Below, piece by piece: positions 1 to 6,756 of a stretch of DNA of 11,164 nucleotides. The DNA is from Acidobacteriaceae bacterium. Its GTDB lineage: Bacteria > Acidobacteriota > Terriglobia > Terriglobales > Acidobacteriaceae. The notes beneath the pieces were generated by a model that searched no databases, was not told where the DNA came from, and worked only from the letters and a program-made list of their open reading frames with translations. Positions within the stretch are counted from its first letter, which is position 1; each line of letters begins with the position of its first letter. The translations under genes and the position numbers were made by a program. The stretch covers positions 2,167-13,330 of the forward strand of contig PMTP01000152.1 of the NCBI GenBank assembly GCA_003167305.1. The letters run 5' to 3'.

Positions 1-422
1 GGATTGTGGCTGCACGGCTTTTCAACGTAGACGTGCTTGCCAGCCTGCAAGCCGGCGATGGCCATGGGAGCGTGCCAGTGGTCGGGCGTGGCGATGGTGA
101 TTGCGTCCACGTCCTTCTGCTGGAGGATGTGACGATAATCCTTGACGCATAAGGGAGTATAGCCTAACTCACGCTCGGCTTCGCCGGAGAATCTCTTCAG
201 AATGTCGCTGTCAACGTCGCAAAGATGCGAAACCCGGGCCGAATCCTTGTTTGCCTTGAGCGAGGCAAGGTGCGCATAGCCCCGCCCGTTAAGGCCTATA
301 ATTGCAAAGTTGAGGCGATCATTCGAGCCAAGAATCTGGCCGTAGCTCTTGGCGGTTGATGCAATCGCCAGTCCGGCAGTTCCTGCGGCAAGCGTGTCGA
401 GAAACTCACGTCGAGTCACCAT
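1..422 (-). CDS. Gfo/Idh/MocA-family oxidoreductase with Tat signal (5' part only)
   Basis: This is the first 140 codons of a gene that runs off the left edge. The ATG is at 422-420, preceded by GGAGA (427-431) four bases upstream. Residues 3-8 read TRREFL, a twin-arginine (Tat) motif, followed by an Ala/Gly-rich hydrophobic stretch to about residue 25, so the protein is probably exported folded. A Rossmann dinucleotide-binding fold follows: NFAIIGLNGRG (38-48) with a glycine-rich turn, LCDVD (67-71) at the second strand, then ITIATPDHWHAPMA (108-121) and the family hallmark EKP (134-136). Members are NAD(P)-dependent sugar or polyol dehydrogenases and related enzymes. Exported versions are common in Acidobacteriota, Planctomycetota and Bacteroidota. 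The substrate cannot be named because the C-terminal substrate-binding domain lies outside the window. It is transcribed divergently from valS and is probably functionally unrelated to it. No frameshift is seen in the part present. Confidence 0.9.
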   Translation of the reverse strand, partial: MVTRREFLDTLAAGTAGLAIASTAKSYGQILGSNDRLNFAIIGLNGRGYAHLASLKANKDSARVSHLCDVDSDILKRFSGEAERELGYTPLCVKDYRHILQQKDVDAITIATPDHWHAPMAIAGLQAGKHVYVEKPCSHN

Positions 423-492
423 TTTGTCTCCATCTGAACAGCAAGGTCCGGGACGATCTTTTTGGTTGCGACAGAGTAATCGAACCTGCGTG

Positions 493-522
493 ATTCTACG
501 AATTGGCAGGCCGCCTTGGCAA
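493..522 (-). promoter_or_regulatory. Putative sigma70-type promoter for the Gfo/Idh/MocA gene
   Basis: On the minus strand TTGCCA (522-517) and TAGAAT (498-493) are separated by 18 bases. Each hexamer differs by one base from the consensus TTGACA or TATAAT. Transcription would start near 486, leaving a leader of about 64 bases before the ATG at 422. The position in the divergent gap and the good match support it; no experimental signal is available. I found no comparably good promoter for valS on the plus strand. Confidence 0.5.
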
Positions 523-592
523 GCGGTGACCGGCCAGTGACCCGCAATTCGCCCTTCGTCTGTTAAAGTGAGGAGTAGACCCCGGGCTTGAA

Positions 593-609
593 CCCTCTCT
601 GCGAGAGGG
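593..609 (+). promoter_or_regulatory. Hairpin in the valS leader
   Basis: CCCTCTC (593-599) and GAGAGGG (603-609) are perfectly complementary with a 3-base loop (TGC), ending 25 bases before the valS ATG. The downstream bases are ATTTGCGC, so there is no T-run of the kind a Rho-independent terminator needs. It could shape the leader mRNA near the ribosome site or be an inverted-repeat protein site. Function is unknown. Confidence 0.5.
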
Positions 610-610
610 A

Positions 611-620
611 TTTGCGCAAA
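611..620. repeat. 10-base palindrome TTTGCGCAAA before valS
   Basis: TTTGCGCAAA is identical on both strands and sits 14 bases upstream of the valS ATG, directly after the hairpin at 593-609. A dyad this close to the ribosome site could be a small operator half-site pair, but a 10-base palindrome can also occur by chance. Confidence 0.35.
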
Positions 621-634
621 CCATCGGGGACTCG

Positions 635-3448
635 ATGACAACCCTCATGCCCCACGACCTGCCCAAAGCCTACGAGCCCGCCGCCATTGAAGATCACTGG
701 GCCGAATACTGGGTGCGGGAGAAGCTCTTCGTGCAGCCGACGCCCGACCCGGCCGCCCCGCGCGAAGCGAACCGAGGCCTGAACGGCCAGTCCTTTACCA
801 TCCTGCTACCACCGCCCAACGTGACCGGCAATCTGCACATGGGCCATATGTTCGAGCATGCGGAGAGCGACATTCTGATTCGCTGGTGGCGCATGCGCGG
901 CGACGCTGTTCTGTGGGTTCCGGGGACGGACCACGCCGGGATCGCGACGCAGATGCTGGTGGAACGCCAGATTGTGAGCGAAGGGGCAACACGGCAGCAG
1001 ATGGGCCGCGAGGCCTTCGTTGAGCGGGTATGGAAGTGGCGGCAGCACTACGGCGGCGCAATTCTCGGCCAGATGAAGCGTTTGGGCGCCTCGGTTGATT
1101 GGTCGCGTGAATATTTCACGATGGATGAGAAGTTATCGGTCGCGGTGCGCGAAGCCTTCGTTCGCTTACATGAGCAGAATCTAATCTATCGTGGCGCTTA
1201 CATTGTGAACTGGTGTCCACGCTGCCAAACGGCGATAAGTGACCTGGAAGTCTTCCACGAGGAACAAAAAGGCCACTTATGGGAGATACGCTACCCAGTA
1301 ATTGATGGCGACGGAAAAGATACTGGTGAGTTTTTGCCGGTTGCAACGACGCGCCCTGAGACCATGCTCGGCGACGTAGCTGTTGCCATTCATCCAGAGG
1401 ACGAACGCTACCTCCAACTGCATGGAAAGAAACTTCGACTGCCACTGGTTGGCCGTGAGATTTCTATCATTCTTGATGAATGGGTTAGCCGCGACTTCGG
1501 CACCGGCGCGGTCAAGGTAACTCCTGCACACGACCCGAATGATTTTGCCTTTGGCGAGCGCCATCATCTGCCGTCGATTAACGTGATGGACGCGGAAGGC
1601 CGCATCAACGCCGAAGGCGGGCCGTACGCGGGCCTCGATCGCTATGCCGCACGGAAGAAGATTGTTGCCGACCTCGAAGCCCAGAGCCTGCTAGCGGGCA
1701 TTAAGGATCATACCAACAACATCGGCCACTGCGACCGTTGCAAGACGGTCGTCGAGCCGCGCCTCTCGACGCAATGGTTCATCAAGATTCAGCCGCTGGC
1801 GGACAAAGCCATTGCAGCAGTCAAGCCAGATGCGCAGGGCAACAAAGCGATTCGCATCGTTCCCGATCAGTATGAGAAAGTCTATTTGGAATGGATGGAA
1901 AACATCCACGACTGGTGCATCTCTCGCCAACTCTGGTGGGGTCATCGCATCCCCGCATGGCACTGCTCTGTCTGTCACAAGATCACCGTCGCCCGCGTCG
2001 ATCCGACTGTCTGCGCTCAGTGCGGCTCAGAGAAGATTACGCAGGAGACCGACGTTCTCGACACCTGGTTCTCGTCGGGCCTGCTGCCGGTTTCCGTCTT
2101 CGGCTGGCCTAACATTACAGCTGAAAATCGCGGAGACTTCGACGCATTCTATCCTACGAGCCTATTAGTCACCGGCTTCGACATTCTCTTCTTCTGGGTC
2201 GCGCGCATGATCATGTTCGGCTGCTGGTTCGCCGCCGACGTGCCGATGCCCAACGGCAGCCCGCGCTCGCTTGCGAACTCGGTTCCATTCCGTGAAGTTT
2301 ATATTCACGCCTTGATCCGCGACGCAAATCGCGAAAAAATGTCCAAGACCAAGGGCAATGTCGTTGATCCTATCGAGATCGTCAAGCAATACGGGACGGA
2401 TGCGGTGCGCTTCACACTGGCCTCGATGGCTTCGCCGGGAACCGACATTGCCTTCAACGTAGCCCGCACCGAGGGCTACCGCGCCTTCGCTAACAAGATC
2501 TGGAACGCCGCGCGCTTCCTGTTTATGAATGTGGATCGCGCTGCAGAGATCGGAATTACGGTCGATCCCGCCGCACTGGGCGGAATGCCTTCGGTTGCCG
2601 ACGATGCGCCGCTCGAAGCCCGTTGGATTGTGGCCGAACTGCATTCGACTGCGGCGAAGGTCAACCAGTCCCTTGAAAACTATCGCTTCGACGACGCGGC
2701 CAACACGATTTATCAGTTTTTCTGGGGAAGTTTCTGCGATTGGTATCTGGAAATCGTCAAGCTGCGTCTCGACTTTTCAGAAACAGCAGACAAGACGCAG
2801 ACAAAGTCCACACTTACCACACTGGTTTCCGTCTTTGAAGCGGCACTGCGCCTGCTTTCGCCCTTCATGCCTTTCATCACTGAGGATCTGTGGCACGAAG
2901 TCTATGACGGCAATCCTCCGGCTAAGTCGATTGCACTCATCAGCTACCTCAAGGCCGCAGAGACCATCGACAACGATGCGCTCAACGCCATGGAACTCTT
3001 GCAAAGACTCATCGTTGAAATCCGCGCATTGCGCAAGGAGGCCGGTTTCGAGGAAAAAGCCATCACGCCGGTCGAGGTTCGGACTGACGTAATTTACCAG
3101 GGGCTCTTCACGGAATCGAGCGCCATCGTCGAACGCCTCGCGCGCGTGAGCAAAGTGAGCCTCGTTTCCGAAATCACGGCGGGCCTCGCCAAGCATTCCA
3201 CCCCCACCTTCGACGTGGGCATCAACCGGCCCAAGATCGACGTAACCGCCGAACGGGAGCGGCTTGCGAAAGAGATTGCGAAGTATGAGAAAGGTCTAAT
3301 CTCCGCCGAGCGGCAGTTGGGAAACGAGAGCTTTTTGGCCAAGGCTCCGGCGCAGGTGGTGGAGGGGTTGAAAAAACAAGAGGCCGAAACGCGGCTGCTG
3401 CTGGAAAAAGCGCGCGCGGCGTTAGATAATCTGAACAAAGGAAGATAA
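635..3448 (+). CDS. valS: Valyl-tRNA synthetase
   Basis: This class Ia synthetase charges tRNA-Val with valine in the cytoplasm. At 937 residues it is close to the usual bacterial length (E. coli about 950). The N-terminal catalytic fold carries PPPNVTGNLHMGH with the HIGH-type signature HMGH at 68-71. The CP1 editing domain, which hydrolyses Thr-tRNA-Val, contains TTRPETM (238-244) and GTGAVKVTPAHDPNDF (289-304). Cysteine pairs at 194/197, 366/369, 444/447 and 460/463 look like zinc knuckles. The tRNA-selection stretch DVLDTWFSSGL is at 473-483 and the KMSKS loop reads KMSKT at 568-572. The anticodon-binding helical domain follows, and the C-terminal about 70 residues form the charged coiled-coil arm typical of ValRS. 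ATG 635 has GGGGA at 626-630; ATG 647 (residue 5) is an alternative. It is the first gene of the plus-strand cluster. Codons 170-290 are less GC-rich than the rest. Confidence 0.98.
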   Translation: MTTLMPHDLPKAYEPAAIEDHWAEYWVREKLFVQPTPDPAAPREANRGLNGQSFTILLPPPNVTGNLHMGHMFEHAESDILIRWWRMRGDAVLWVPGTDHAGIATQMLVERQIVSEGATRQQMGREAFVERVWKWRQHYGGAILGQMKRLGASVDWSREYFTMDEKLSVAVREAFVRLHEQNLIYRGAYIVNWCPRCQTAISDLEVFHEEQKGHLWEIRYPVIDGDGKDTGEFLPVATTRPETMLGDVAVAIHPEDERYLQLHGKKLRLPLVGREISIILDEWVSRDFGTGAVKVTPAHDPNDFAFGERHHLPSINVMDAEGRINAEGGPYAGLDRYAARKKIVADLEAQSLLAGIKDHTNNIGHCDRCKTVVEPRLSTQWFIKIQPLADKAIAAVKPDAQGNKAIRIVPDQYEKVYLEWMENIHDWCISRQLWWGHRIPAWHCSVCHKITVARVDPTVCAQCGSEKITQETDVLDTWFSSGLLPVSVFGWPNITAENRGDFDAFYPTSLLVTGFDILFFWVARMIMFGCWFAADVPMPNGSPRSLANSVPFREVYIHALIRDANREKMSKTKGNVVDPIEIVKQYGTDAVRFTLASMASPGTDIAFNVARTEGYRAFANKIWNAARFLFMNVDRAAEIGITVDPAALGGMPSVADDAPLEARWIVAELHSTAAKVNQSLENYRFDDAANTIYQFFWGSFCDWYLEIVKLRLDFSETADKTQTKSTLTTLVSVFEAALRLLSPFMPFITEDLWHEVYDGNPPAKSIALISYLKAAETIDNDALNAMELLQRLIVEIRALRKEAGFEEKAITPVEVRTDVIYQGLFTESSAIVERLARVSKVSLVSEITAGLAKHSTPTFDVGINRPKIDVTAERERLAKEIAKYEKGLISAERQLGNESFLAKAPAQVVEGLKKQEAETRLLLEKARAALDNLNKGR

Positions 3449-3451
3449 GGT

Positions 3452-4222
3452 ATGCCTTGTGACTGTGCTCAATGCCGGCAACATTATCGGACGCTAGGAA
3501 TCGCGTACGGAATACCCTCGGAATCAGAGGTTGAAGAAGCCTATCACGAATCAGTGAAGCAATGGCATCCCGATCTCTATGAGAACTACGCCAGCCTGCG
3601 CGCGGATGCGGAAGAACATTTCAAGCAAATCCAAATCGCCTGGCGGGAGCTCAAGGCGCACACTGGAGCCGCTGTGGATACGCCGGCGGAGAGCGCCCCC
3701 GCGGCAAGAACTCCAGTGGACAGAAGCCCAGTGGACAGCTTTTTCACCCCGCCCCGGAGCGTACAGGAGGCGCCGGCCCTCTCGTTTGACGGCGTGCCCG
3801 GCTGCCTTGTCGCCTCGCAGTTCACCGAGGAGATCAAGCAGATGATCGCCGACCACCTGGGAAGGCTTGGCTCGGCACTTGCGATTGTTGACCTCGCCGG
3901 TGCACGATCGCATGCCGGCTACTCTCAATTCTTTCTCCTGGCGGCTAGTGGAATCATGGCGCGGGATGCCCGTAACATTGTCTCCGTGCTCTGGTATAAA
4001 GACCTGGGAGAGATCACTCTGATTGACAAGCGCAAGCAGGGCAAACCGGGCTTATGGCAAAAACTTGTTGAAGGAAGTTCCGGCGACAAGCCGGAGAGTT
4101 CGCTGCAAATCTATCGAAGCAACGGAACGCAGTTTATTTCCATTGGCCCTCAAGTTGATGAACGCGCCAAGCGGATCATTTATAACTTTCTCTTGAGCAA
4201 GAAGGATCAAGCGCTTGCCTGA
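3452..4222 (+). CDS. J-domain protein with N-terminal cysteine cluster
   Basis: This 256-residue protein starts 3 bases after the valS stop, with AAAGGAAG (3437-3444) as ribosome site. Residues about 11-69 form a J domain: a helix ending in VKQWHPD with the essential HPD at 39-41, then an Ala/Glu/Lys-rich helix (52-69). J domains stimulate DnaK ATPase, so a DnaK co-chaperone role is expected but not shown. The G/F region and zinc fingers of full DnaJ are absent. A Pro/Ala/Ser linker (72-108) follows. Residues about 112-250 form a second domain I cannot assign. Its last half (VSVLWYKDLGEITLID, LQIYRSNGTQFISIGP, then a helix) has a strand-strand-helix pattern reminiscent of a bacterial PH-like fold, which is inference. 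C3, C5, C8 and H11 just before the J domain could bind metal. There is no signal peptide or membrane segment. Confidence 0.85.
   Translation: MPCDCAQCRQHYRTLGIAYGIPSESEVEEAYHESVKQWHPDLYENYASLRADAEEHFKQIQIAWRELKAHTGAAVDTPAESAPAARTPVDRSPVDSFFTPPRSVQEAPALSFDGVPGCLVASQFTEEIKQMIADHLGRLGSALAIVDLAGARSHAGYSQFFLLAASGIMARDARNIVSVLWYKDLGEITLIDKRKQGKPGLWQKLVEGSSGDKPESSLQIYRSNGTQFISIGPQVDERAKRIIYNFLLSKKDQALA
3713..3738 (+). repeat. Short in-frame direct repeat in the J-protein linker
   Basis: CCAGTGGACAG occurs at 3713-3723 and again at 3728-3738, a 15-base period that encodes PVDRSPVD (residues 88-95) in the Pro/Ala-rich linker. Being a multiple of three it keeps the frame. It looks like a small tandem duplication in a flexible linker. 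Confidence 0.7.
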
Positions 4223-4240
4223 TTGTGCGGAATAGGAATC

Positions 4241-5146
4241 ATGGATTGGAAGAGCAGCAGCATCGACGCATTGCTGGAGCGGGCGCTGATTGAAGATCAG
4301 GCAGCCGGCGACACCACGACCAATCTCACCATCGATCCCGGCCTGCGCGCCTCCGGCTCGATTATTGCGCGGCAGGAGATGGTGGTTTGCGGCCTGGGAT
4401 CGGTGCCTCGCTGCCTGGAGATCTTCGCTCGTCTCGACAAGCGCGCCCCGGCGCAGACCCGCTTCGAAGTGATAAGTCATCCAGAGATCTTCGACGGCGT
4501 GCGCGTGCATGACGGCCAGGTATTGGCCGTCATCCGCCACAATGCCCGTGCGCTGCTGAGTTGCGAGCGTGTGATTCTGAACCTGATGCAGCACCTGAGC
4601 GGCATTGCCACGCTGACGAGGCAGTTTGTGGACGCCATCGACGGAACCGGAGCTCGCCTGCTCGATACGCGCAAGACGGTTCCGGGCCTTCGCGCCTTGG
4701 AGAAATACGCAGTGCTCTGCGGCGGTGGAACCAATCACCGCCTCGATCTGGCCAGCAGCATTCTTATCAAGAACAACCACATCTCGCTGGGCGGGGGGCT
4801 GCCCGTGGTGCTCAAGCAGGCGCTCGAACGGCGCGAGAAGGGCCAGCGTGTGCAGGTGGAGGCACGCAGCGAGCAAGAGCTTGAAGAAGCGCTTCAATTC
4901 GGCGCCGAGGCGATACTGCTGGACAACATGACGCCGAAGGAAGTGAAGAAGTCGGTGGAGCGGATCAGAAAGGCAACAAGAGGAGAGGCCGGGAACGGCA
5001 TTCCGATTGAGGCCTCAGGCGGCATCGTTCTGGAAAACATTCGCGCCTATGCCGAAACGGGCGTGGACTTCATCAGCGTGGGCGCGCTGACCCACTCGGC
5101 CAAGGCAGCGAACATCTCGATGCGCATTGCCGCTGAAACGGCGTAG
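4241..5146 (+). CDS. nadC: Nicotinate-nucleotide pyrophosphorylase (quinolinate phosphoribosyltransferase)
   Basis: It converts quinolinate and PRPP to nicotinate mononucleotide, CO2 and pyrophosphate, the last step of de novo NAD precursor synthesis, in the cytoplasm. With the ATG at 4241 it is 301 residues, a normal length. The N-terminal domain has EDQAAGDTTT (18-27). The barrel carries SCERVILNLMQHLSGIAT (107-124), the substrate-binding LLDTRKTVPGLR (140-151), GGGTNHR (161-167), ILIKNNH (174-180), VEARS (206-210), LLDNM (226-230), EASGGI (257-262) and SVGALTHS (279-286), all expected active-site segments. An upstream in-frame TTG at 4223 touches the previous stop, but ATG 4241 is better: GGAA (4229-4232) and AGGAA (4234-4238) lie just before it. 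nadA and nadB are not in the window. It lies 18 bases after the J-domain gene. Confidence 0.96.
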   Translation: MDWKSSSIDALLERALIEDQAAGDTTTNLTIDPGLRASGSIIARQEMVVCGLGSVPRCLEIFARLDKRAPAQTRFEVISHPEIFDGVRVHDGQVLAVIRHNARALLSCERVILNLMQHLSGIATLTRQFVDAIDGTGARLLDTRKTVPGLRALEKYAVLCGGGTNHRLDLASSILIKNNHISLGGGLPVVLKQALERREKGQRVQVEARSEQELEEALQFGAEAILLDNMTPKEVKKSVERIRKATRGEAGNGIPIEASGGIVLENIRAYAETGVDFISVGALTHSAKAANISMRIAAETA

Positions 5147-5148
5147 CC

Positions 5149-5934
5149 GTGTACGATCTTGCGGCGCTTGACTTCGTGCTTGCCGGAACTGTCTTTGCGG
5201 GCAAGCTGCATTATTCTCCACAAACTGACTCCACGAACTCCGATGCGATCTATGCCGCACGCTGCGGGGCGCCGCACGGATCGGTCTACTTTACAGATGA
5301 GCAACTGGCCGGCCGCGGGCGCGGCGATCATGCCTGGGATTCGGCTGCGGGCGACGGGCTCTACGTAAGCGTGCTGCTGCGCCCGCAGGTTCCCGCTGTC
5401 CGTCTGCCGCTGCTTCCGCTGGCCGCGGGACTGGCAGCCGCCGAGGCGATTCGCTTCGCCGCCGGACTGAGCGTCGATTTGCGCTGGCCTAATGATCTAC
5501 TTATTGGCCCACATAAGGTTGGCGGCATCCTGGTCGAGTCGAAGACTTCAGGCGGCTCGGTTGATTTTGTGGTGGCCGGTGTGGGCATCAATGTCCATCA
5601 GCGAACCTTCGTTCTTAATTTGGCCACACCCGCTACTTCACTTGATTTGGAGGCTGGCAGGAGAGTATCGCGCCAGGATTTACTCGTTTTCCTGCTAGAA
5701 TCGCTGGAGCGAGAAGCACTTGGGCTGGCCTATCCGGCGGCGGGGTCAACGATTCCCGCTCGCGTCGAAGAGGCTTCGACTTGGATTCGCGGGCGATGGG
5801 TTGAAGTGCATGGCCCGCAGGCTTGCGCGGGCGTTACGGCCGGACTGGACAAACATGGATTCTTGCGGGTGCAGACCGAGGATGGATTGATTACCGTGCA
5901 GACCGGCGGTATTCGCGCGGTAGAGCTAAGCTGA
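5149..5934 (+). CDS. birA: Biotin--[acetyl-CoA-carboxylase] ligase, monofunctional
   Basis: It attaches biotin through biotinyl-AMP to the carrier protein of acetyl-CoA carboxylase and other biotin enzymes. The gene starts with GTG 5149, two bases after the nadC stop, with no strong ribosome site, so translation is probably coupled to nadC. The 261-residue product begins directly with the catalytic domain: TDSTN (26-30), the biotinyl-AMP loop EQLAGRGRGDHAW (51-63), LRWPNDLLI (111-119), HKVGGILVES (122-131) with the catalytic lysine at 123, and GVGINV (144-149). A small C-terminal beta domain covers about 212-260. The N-terminal winged-helix DNA-binding domain of E. coli BirA is missing, so it should not act as a biotin repressor in that way. 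The loop has Asp60 where Gly or Arg is more usual. coaX follows 8 bases later; birA and coaX are fused into one protein in some bacteria such as Neisseria. Confidence 0.95.
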   Translation: MYDLAALDFVLAGTVFAGKLHYSPQTDSTNSDAIYAARCGAPHGSVYFTDEQLAGRGRGDHAWDSAAGDGLYVSVLLRPQVPAVRLPLLPLAAGLAAAEAIRFAAGLSVDLRWPNDLLIGPHKVGGILVESKTSGGSVDFVVAGVGINVHQRTFVLNLATPATSLDLEAGRRVSRQDLLVFLLESLEREALGLAYPAAGSTIPARVEEASTWIRGRWVEVHGPQACAGVTAGLDKHGFLRVQTEDGLITVQTGGIRAVELS

Positions 5935-5942
5935 GAAAGACA

Positions 5943-6746
5943 ATGCTGCTGGCAATCGATGTGGGCAATACGAATACGGTGCTGGGGCTTTACCGGCTTG
6001 AAGGCGAAAAGCCGGAGCTGGCCGCGCACTGGCGCGTTACCACTCACCGCACGCAGACCGCCGACGAATATGGCGTGCTGTTCGTCAATCTCTTTGAAAT
6101 GAATGGCTTTTCCACCAGCCAGGCGCACCATATCATCATCTCCTCGGTGGTGCCGCCCGTGGAGGGGACGCTGCGCCAGGTTTGTGAGACTTACTTCCAC
6201 ACGGAGCCGCTCTTTGTTGAACCGGGCATCAAGACCGGAATGCCGGTGCTGGTGGACAATCCCACGGAACTTGGCGCGGACCGGCTGGTGAACTCGATCG
6301 CCGCCTTCGAGCGCTACGGCGGGCCATGCGTGGTGGTGGACTTCGGCACGGCGACGACCTTCGATGTAATCTCGGCCAAGGGCGAGTACCTGGGCGGAGC
6401 GATCGCGCCGGGCCTGGGCCTCAGCGCCGAGGCGCTTTTTTCCCGCGCCGCGCGGCTGACCCGCGTGGACATCAAACGCCCAGCCAAGGTCATCGGCACT
6501 AACACCGTTACCCACCTACAGAGTGGGCTCTACTTCGGCTACATCGGTCTGGTGGACGGCATCCTGGAGCGCATCATCGCCGAATTGGGCGCGCCGGCGC
6601 GGGTCATCGCCACCGGCGGGCTGGCGCGGCAGATCGCGGAGGACTCGCGCTTCATCGCCGAGATCGACGATATGCTCACCCTCGATGGCCTGCTGATCCT
6701 CTTCGAGCGCAACCGTACCGCCAAGCCGCGCAGCCGGCCGCACTGA
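5943..6746 (+). CDS. coaX: Type III pantothenate kinase
   Basis: It phosphorylates pantothenate, the first step of coenzyme A synthesis. Type III enzymes need a monovalent cation and are not inhibited by CoA as type I enzymes are. The 267-residue length is typical. ASKHA-fold motifs are in order: LAIDVGNTNT (3-12) for phosphate binding, SSVVPP (67-72), GADRLVN (111-117) with the catalytic Asp113, VVVDFGTATTFD (130-141), LGGAIAPGL (150-158) and IATGGLA near the C-terminus. ATG 5943 is chosen because MLLAIDVGNTNT matches the family N-terminus and GAGAAAG (5933-5939) precedes it. The frame is open back to an ATG at 5823, but that lies inside birA and would add 40 unrelated residues. It is probably cotranscribed with nadC and birA; its stop overlaps the ribosome site of the next gene. 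Confidence 0.96.
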   Translation: MLLAIDVGNTNTVLGLYRLEGEKPELAAHWRVTTHRTQTADEYGVLFVNLFEMNGFSTSQAHHIIISSVVPPVEGTLRQVCETYFHTEPLFVEPGIKTGMPVLVDNPTELGADRLVNSIAAFERYGGPCVVVDFGTATTFDVISAKGEYLGGAIAPGLGLSAEALFSRAARLTRVDIKRPAKVIGTNTVTHLQSGLYFGYIGLVDGILERIIAELGAPARVIATGGLARQIAEDSRFIAEIDDMLTLDGLLILFERNRTAKPRSRPH

Positions 6747-6756
6747 GGCTACGCAC

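Larger units (their letters stand above)
423..634. other. Divergent intergenic region
   Basis: These 212 bases separate the minus-strand oxidoreductase from valS. They hold the minus-strand promoter (493-522) and, next to valS, a hairpin (593-609) and a palindrome (611-620). I saw no tRNA, no small gene with a good start site, and no T-box signature (no AGGGTGG-type element) of the kind that controls some aminoacyl-tRNA synthetase genes. A possible -10-like TAAAGT lies at 564-569 on the plus strand but has no matching -35 element. Confidence 0.7.

Noticed and set aside
349..540. 63-residue plus-strand frame across the start of the oxidoreductase gene
   Set aside because: It overlaps the Tat signal coding region on the other strand and has no protein-like character or ribosome site.
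538..560. Plus-strand promoter for valS around TAAAGT (564-569)
   Set aside because: No acceptable -35 element at 16-18 bases upstream.
423..634. T-box riboswitch controlling valS
   Set aside because: No T-box consensus and no terminator/antiterminator pair. The only hairpin (593-609) lacks a T-run.
2240..2290. Short insert in ValRS before the KMSKT loop (about residues 536-551)
   Set aside because: E. coli-type ValRS also has a longer segment at this place, so it is within normal family variation.
4223..4240. TTG start for nadC directly after the J-domain stop
   Set aside because: No suitably spaced ribosome site; ATG 4241 with GGAA/AGGAA upstream fits better and gives a normal NadC N-terminus.
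4052..4897. 281-residue open frame on the minus strand opposite the J-domain gene and nadC
   Set aside because: It spans two plus-strand genes, and nadC active-site motifs run through it. Shadow frame.
5823..5942. 40-residue upstream extension of coaX
   Set aside because: It lies inside birA, lacks a ribosome site, and MLLAIDVGNTNT at 5943 is the family N-terminus.
5730..6515. 261-residue open frame on the minus strand opposite birA and coaX
   Set aside because: It covers well-supported motifs of both plus-strand genes and shows no recognisable domain.
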